Assembly (NCBI GenBank): GCA_903889245.1
Contig: CAISWQ010000026.1
Span: 1-33,956, forward strand
Length of the DNA stretch: 33,956 nt
Direction of reading: 5' to 3'
Origin: an uncultured Lentisphaerota bacterium
Lineage (GTDB): Bacteria; Verrucomicrobiota; Kiritimatiellia; CAIQIC01
Positions 31,704 to 33,956 of the stretch are shown piece after piece. Every line of letters begins with the position of its first letter. Position 1 is the stretch's first letter. The notes beneath the pieces were generated by a model, which was given only the letters and a program-made list of their open reading frames with translations, was not told the DNA's origin and ran no database searches. The position numbers were made by a program, and so were the translations under genes.

Positions 31704-31783
31704 TTTCCAAGCCTTGGAAAATCCCGTGGAATTTTTTCCAAGGCCTGGAAAAAGCGGCGCGAAAATTTCCAAGGCTTGGAAAA
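31704..31783. repeat. Dispersed palindrome, copies 22-24
   Basis: Three copies lie in the 158-base gap before the sulfatase at 31801. They are at 31704-31721 (TTTCCAAGCCTTGGAAAA), 31732-31753 (core CCAAGGCCTGG) and 31766-31783 (TTTCCAAGGCTTGGAAAA). The last copy ends 4 bases before the AAAGGA ribosome site. Confidence 0.92.
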
Positions 31784-31800
31784 CGGAAAGGAATGAACAG

Positions 31801-33216
31801 ATGAAGAAATTGTTTTTGCTGGTAGCCTGGCTGGCCGGCAGCGCGTATGCGGCGCCGCCAAATATCCTGTTCCTGTTCGCCGATGACCAGCGCGCCGACA
31901 CGATCGCCGCGCTCGGCAATCCCATCATCCAGACGCCGAACCTCGACCGGCTCGCGCGGCGCGGCGTGGCGTTCACGCGCGCCTACATGCAGGGCGGCCT
32001 GCAGGGCGCGACGTGCGTACCCTCGCGCGCGATGCTGCTCTCCGGTCAGAACCTGTTCCACATAGATGAGAAGCTGATGCGCGACGAGACATGGCCCACC
32101 GCGTTCGGCCGCGCCGGCTACACGACGTTCATGAGCGGCAAGTGGCACAACGGCGTCCCCTCGCTGGCGAAAAGTTTCCAGATCGCGCGCTCCGTCTTCG
32201 CCGGCGGCATGACGGATCCGCTGAAGGCGAAGCTCTCCGACCTGGTGGACGGCAAGCTGACGCCGCCGCAGCTCGCGCCGCAGCACGCCTGCGCAATGTT
32301 CGCCGAGGAAGCCATCAAGTTCCTGCGCGCGCCGCAGGAGAAGCCGTTCTTCTGCTACGTGCCGTTCGATGCGCCGCACGACCCGCACATTGTGCCGGAG
32401 GATTTCAAGACGCGCTATCCCGCCGCGAAGATCCCGGTGCCGCCGAACTTCCTGCCGCAGCATCCGTGGGACAACGGCGAGATGAGCGTCCGCGACGAAA
32501 AACTGCTGCCGCATCCGCGTCCACCGGAACAGGTGCAGGCGATGCTCGCCGACTACTACCGCTACATCTCCTACCTCGACATGCTGATCGGCCGCATCCT
32601 CGACGCGCTCGAGGCCTCGCCGTACGCGCAGAACACGATCGTCGTCTTCGCCGCCGACTCCGGCGTCGCGCGCGGCAGCCACGGGCTGATCGGCAAGCAA
32701 AACGTCTACGAGCATTCCATGCGCGTGCCGCTGATCATCGCCGGCCCCGGCATCGCGGCGGGCCAGACCAGCGCGGCGATGTGCTACCTCTTCGATGTGC
32801 TGCCAACGCTCGGCAAGCTGTGCGGCGTCGCCGCGCCCAACCGCAGCGACGGCTTCGACTTCGGGGCCACGCTCGCCGATCCCGCCAAGCCCGCGCGCAG
32901 CACGATGCTTTTCGCCTACCGTCACGTCCAGCGCGCGATCCGCGACGACCGCTGGAAGCTGATCCGCTATCCGCTGGTGAACAAGACGCAACTGTTCGAC
33001 CTGCAGAACGATCCGAACGAAGTGACCAACCTTGCCGACCAACCCGAACACGCCGCCAAGGTGCAGGAACTGCTCGCGCTGCTGAAAAAGGAAATGGCCG
33101 CCGCCGGCGATAGCGTACCCTTGCAGATTGCCAAGCCACGGCCAGCGGCGTGGACACCACTGATCTCCAAGGGGGATCGTTCCAAAGCGCGCGCCGGCGT
33201 CCGACGTGAGGGGTGA
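31801..33216 (+). CDS. Secreted sulfatase with atypical DSG metal motif
   Basis: A 471-residue family S1 sulfatase. Signal peptide about residues 1-18 (WLAGSAYAA). Motifs: PPNILFLFADDQRADT, Cys72 in TCVPSR (formylglycine site), SGKWHNG and FDAPHDPH. The late metal site reads FAADSGVARGSHGLIGKQNVYEHSMRVP-like; related sulfatases have D(H/N/Q)G, so a ligand position is Ser here. Since the surrounding segment is otherwise well conserved, this is more likely a real variation than decay. ATG 31801 has AAAGGA (31786-31791) upstream. The last 15 residues are basic (SKGDRSKARAGVRREG). It follows the MntA/HepT pair and ends convergent with the Asp-box gene. Confidence 0.92.
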   Translation: MKKLFLLVAWLAGSAYAAPPNILFLFADDQRADTIAALGNPIIQTPNLDRLARRGVAFTRAYMQGGLQGATCVPSRAMLLSGQNLFHIDEKLMRDETWPTAFGRAGYTTFMSGKWHNGVPSLAKSFQIARSVFAGGMTDPLKAKLSDLVDGKLTPPQLAPQHACAMFAEEAIKFLRAPQEKPFFCYVPFDAPHDPHIVPEDFKTRYPAAKIPVPPNFLPQHPWDNGEMSVRDEKLLPHPRPPEQVQAMLADYYRYISYLDMLIGRILDALEASPYAQNTIVVFAADSGVARGSHGLIGKQNVYEHSMRVPLIIAGPGIAAGQTSAAMCYLFDVLPTLGKLCGVAAPNRSDGFDFGATLADPAKPARSTMLFAYRHVQRAIRDDRWKLIRYPLVNKTQLFDLQNDPNEVTNLADQPEHAAKVQELLALLKKEMAAAGDSVPLQIAKPRPAAWTPLISKGDRSKARAGVRREG

Positions 33217-33304
33217 AGTTGTTCGCCAGCCGGCAATACGGTCACAGCGTACTTCCCGCGCCGACAAATTATCTCCCCTCACGGTGCAGTCAGAACGCAA
33301 GGCA

Positions 33305-33956
33305 TCACCTTGGCGCCAGCCGGTTGGGCCGGTTCCAGCGGATGCGTGCCAGTAACAGATCGCCGCGGATGCCGTTCTTTGGCTGCCACTCGCCGACCGT
33401 CACCCACGACTCGTCGGGGCTGGCGTTCGTGATGTGGAAGTTGCCCATGATGGCGACGCGGTTGGGATCCTTGACGCCATCGCCGACGAGCGGCAGCACG
33501 ACGCGCTCGGTCGCGCGCAGCAGACAGAGCCGCTGCGGGTCCACCTGCGCGCACCACAGCGGCGCGCGCCAGCGCATCACGTTCACGTTCGTCGCGTCCT
33601 TGCGCGTATAGACGAGGAACAGCGCGTCGGAGTGCGTCAGCCAGTGCTGCTGCGTCGTGGACATCGCCAGCGCCTCGCCATCGTCGAAGGCCCACGCCTG
33701 CTTCGGCGACCACGCCAGGCCGTCGTCGCTCGCGCAAACGTAGCCGCGCTGGTCCTCGGCGCGCAGCGTCAGGAAAAAGCGTCCGCCAAACTGCGTCAGT
33801 GAAGGTTCCAGCAGGCCGCGCCCTTTTTCGTTGGTGACCGGTTCGCCGACGCGCTTGACCGTGAGCGTTTCGCCATCGAACGCGCAGCGCACGCCAGCGA
33901 CCGCACGCGGCAACTTTTTGTCATGACCGAAGGTGAATGCGAGCAGGATATCGCCA
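33305..33956 (-). CDS. Sialidase-fold (Asp-box) protein, C-terminal part (runs off right edge)
   Basis: Reading from the right edge, 216 in-frame residues end at the TGA at 33305-33307. A typical Asp box, SDDGLAWSP (S.D.G..W), is visible, together with repeated strand patterns ([46 protein letters not shown]) typical of six-bladed propellers. Such proteins include sialidases and other exo-glycosidases, or glycan-binding propellers. The catalytic Arg triad cannot be judged because the N-terminal part is missing; the frame is open through the edge, so the gene starts outside. It converges on the sulfatase at 31801 with an 88-base gap. Confidence 0.7.
   Translation of the reverse strand, partial: GDILLAFTFGHDKKLPRAVAGVRCAFDGETLTVKRVGEPVTNEKGRGLLEPSLTQFGGRFFLTLRAEDQRGYVCASDDGLAWSPKQAWAFDDGEALAMSTTQQHWLTHSDALFLVYTRKDATNVNVMRWRAPLWCAQVDPQRLCLLRATERVVLPLVGDGVKDPNRVAIMGNFHITNASPDESWVTVGEWQPKNGIRGDLLLARIRWNRPNRLAPR

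Overview
The window looks like chromosomal DNA of a GC-rich member of the Planctomycetota-Verrucomicrobiota (PVC) group, most likely a Verrucomicrobiota or Kiritimatiellota-type polysaccharide degrader. The grounds are indirect: eight secreted sulfatases plus esterases and glycosidase-like proteins without any SusC/SusD pair, DUF4349 and EF-hand proteins, and a secreted FAD oxidoreductase of the kind common in that group. No rRNA or other marker fixes the taxon.

Layout. (1) 1-300: the start of an IS30-type transposase running off the left edge. (2) 301-5107: a secreted clan-A glycoside hydrolase, a DUF4349 lipoprotein and a housekeeping block: cold-shock protein, shikimate kinase, tRNA-Ala(CGC), elongation factor P and its lysyl-modifying enzyme EpmA. 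(3) 5381-7893: two tandem 398-residue paralogues of unknown role with an NlpC/P60-like Cys/His pattern. (4) 7980-10121: an exported subtilisin-like protease and a secreted PHB-depolymerase/feruloyl-esterase-type hydrolase. (5) 10122-33216: a polysaccharide-desulfation island. It holds eight Cys-type sulfatases, an EF-hand protein, a FAD oxidoreductase with a beta-rich N-terminal domain, and a translationally coupled three-gene operon (alpha/beta hydrolase, 972-residue protein of unknown family, second alpha/beta hydrolase). A MntA/HepT toxin-antitoxin pair sits inside it. (6) 33305-33956: the end of a sialidase-fold (Asp-box) protein on the minus strand.

The island genes read as a secreted system for a sulfated glycan. 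The sulfatases remove different sulfate esters, the hydrolases remove acyl groups, and the glycosidase-like proteins cut the chain. The exact glycan cannot be read from the sequence. The sulfatase-maturing enzyme (FGE or anSME) must lie elsewhere.

The most unusual feature is a dispersed short palindrome, core TTCCAAGSCYTGGAA with T-run/A-run flanks. I count 24 intact or degenerate copies. Nearly all lie between genes, mostly just upstream of start codons of exported proteins. Two copies are translated in frame inside the Tat-signal linker of a sulfatase. A separate 44-bp perfect palindrome sits between two convergent genes next to a five-copy cluster of the repeat.
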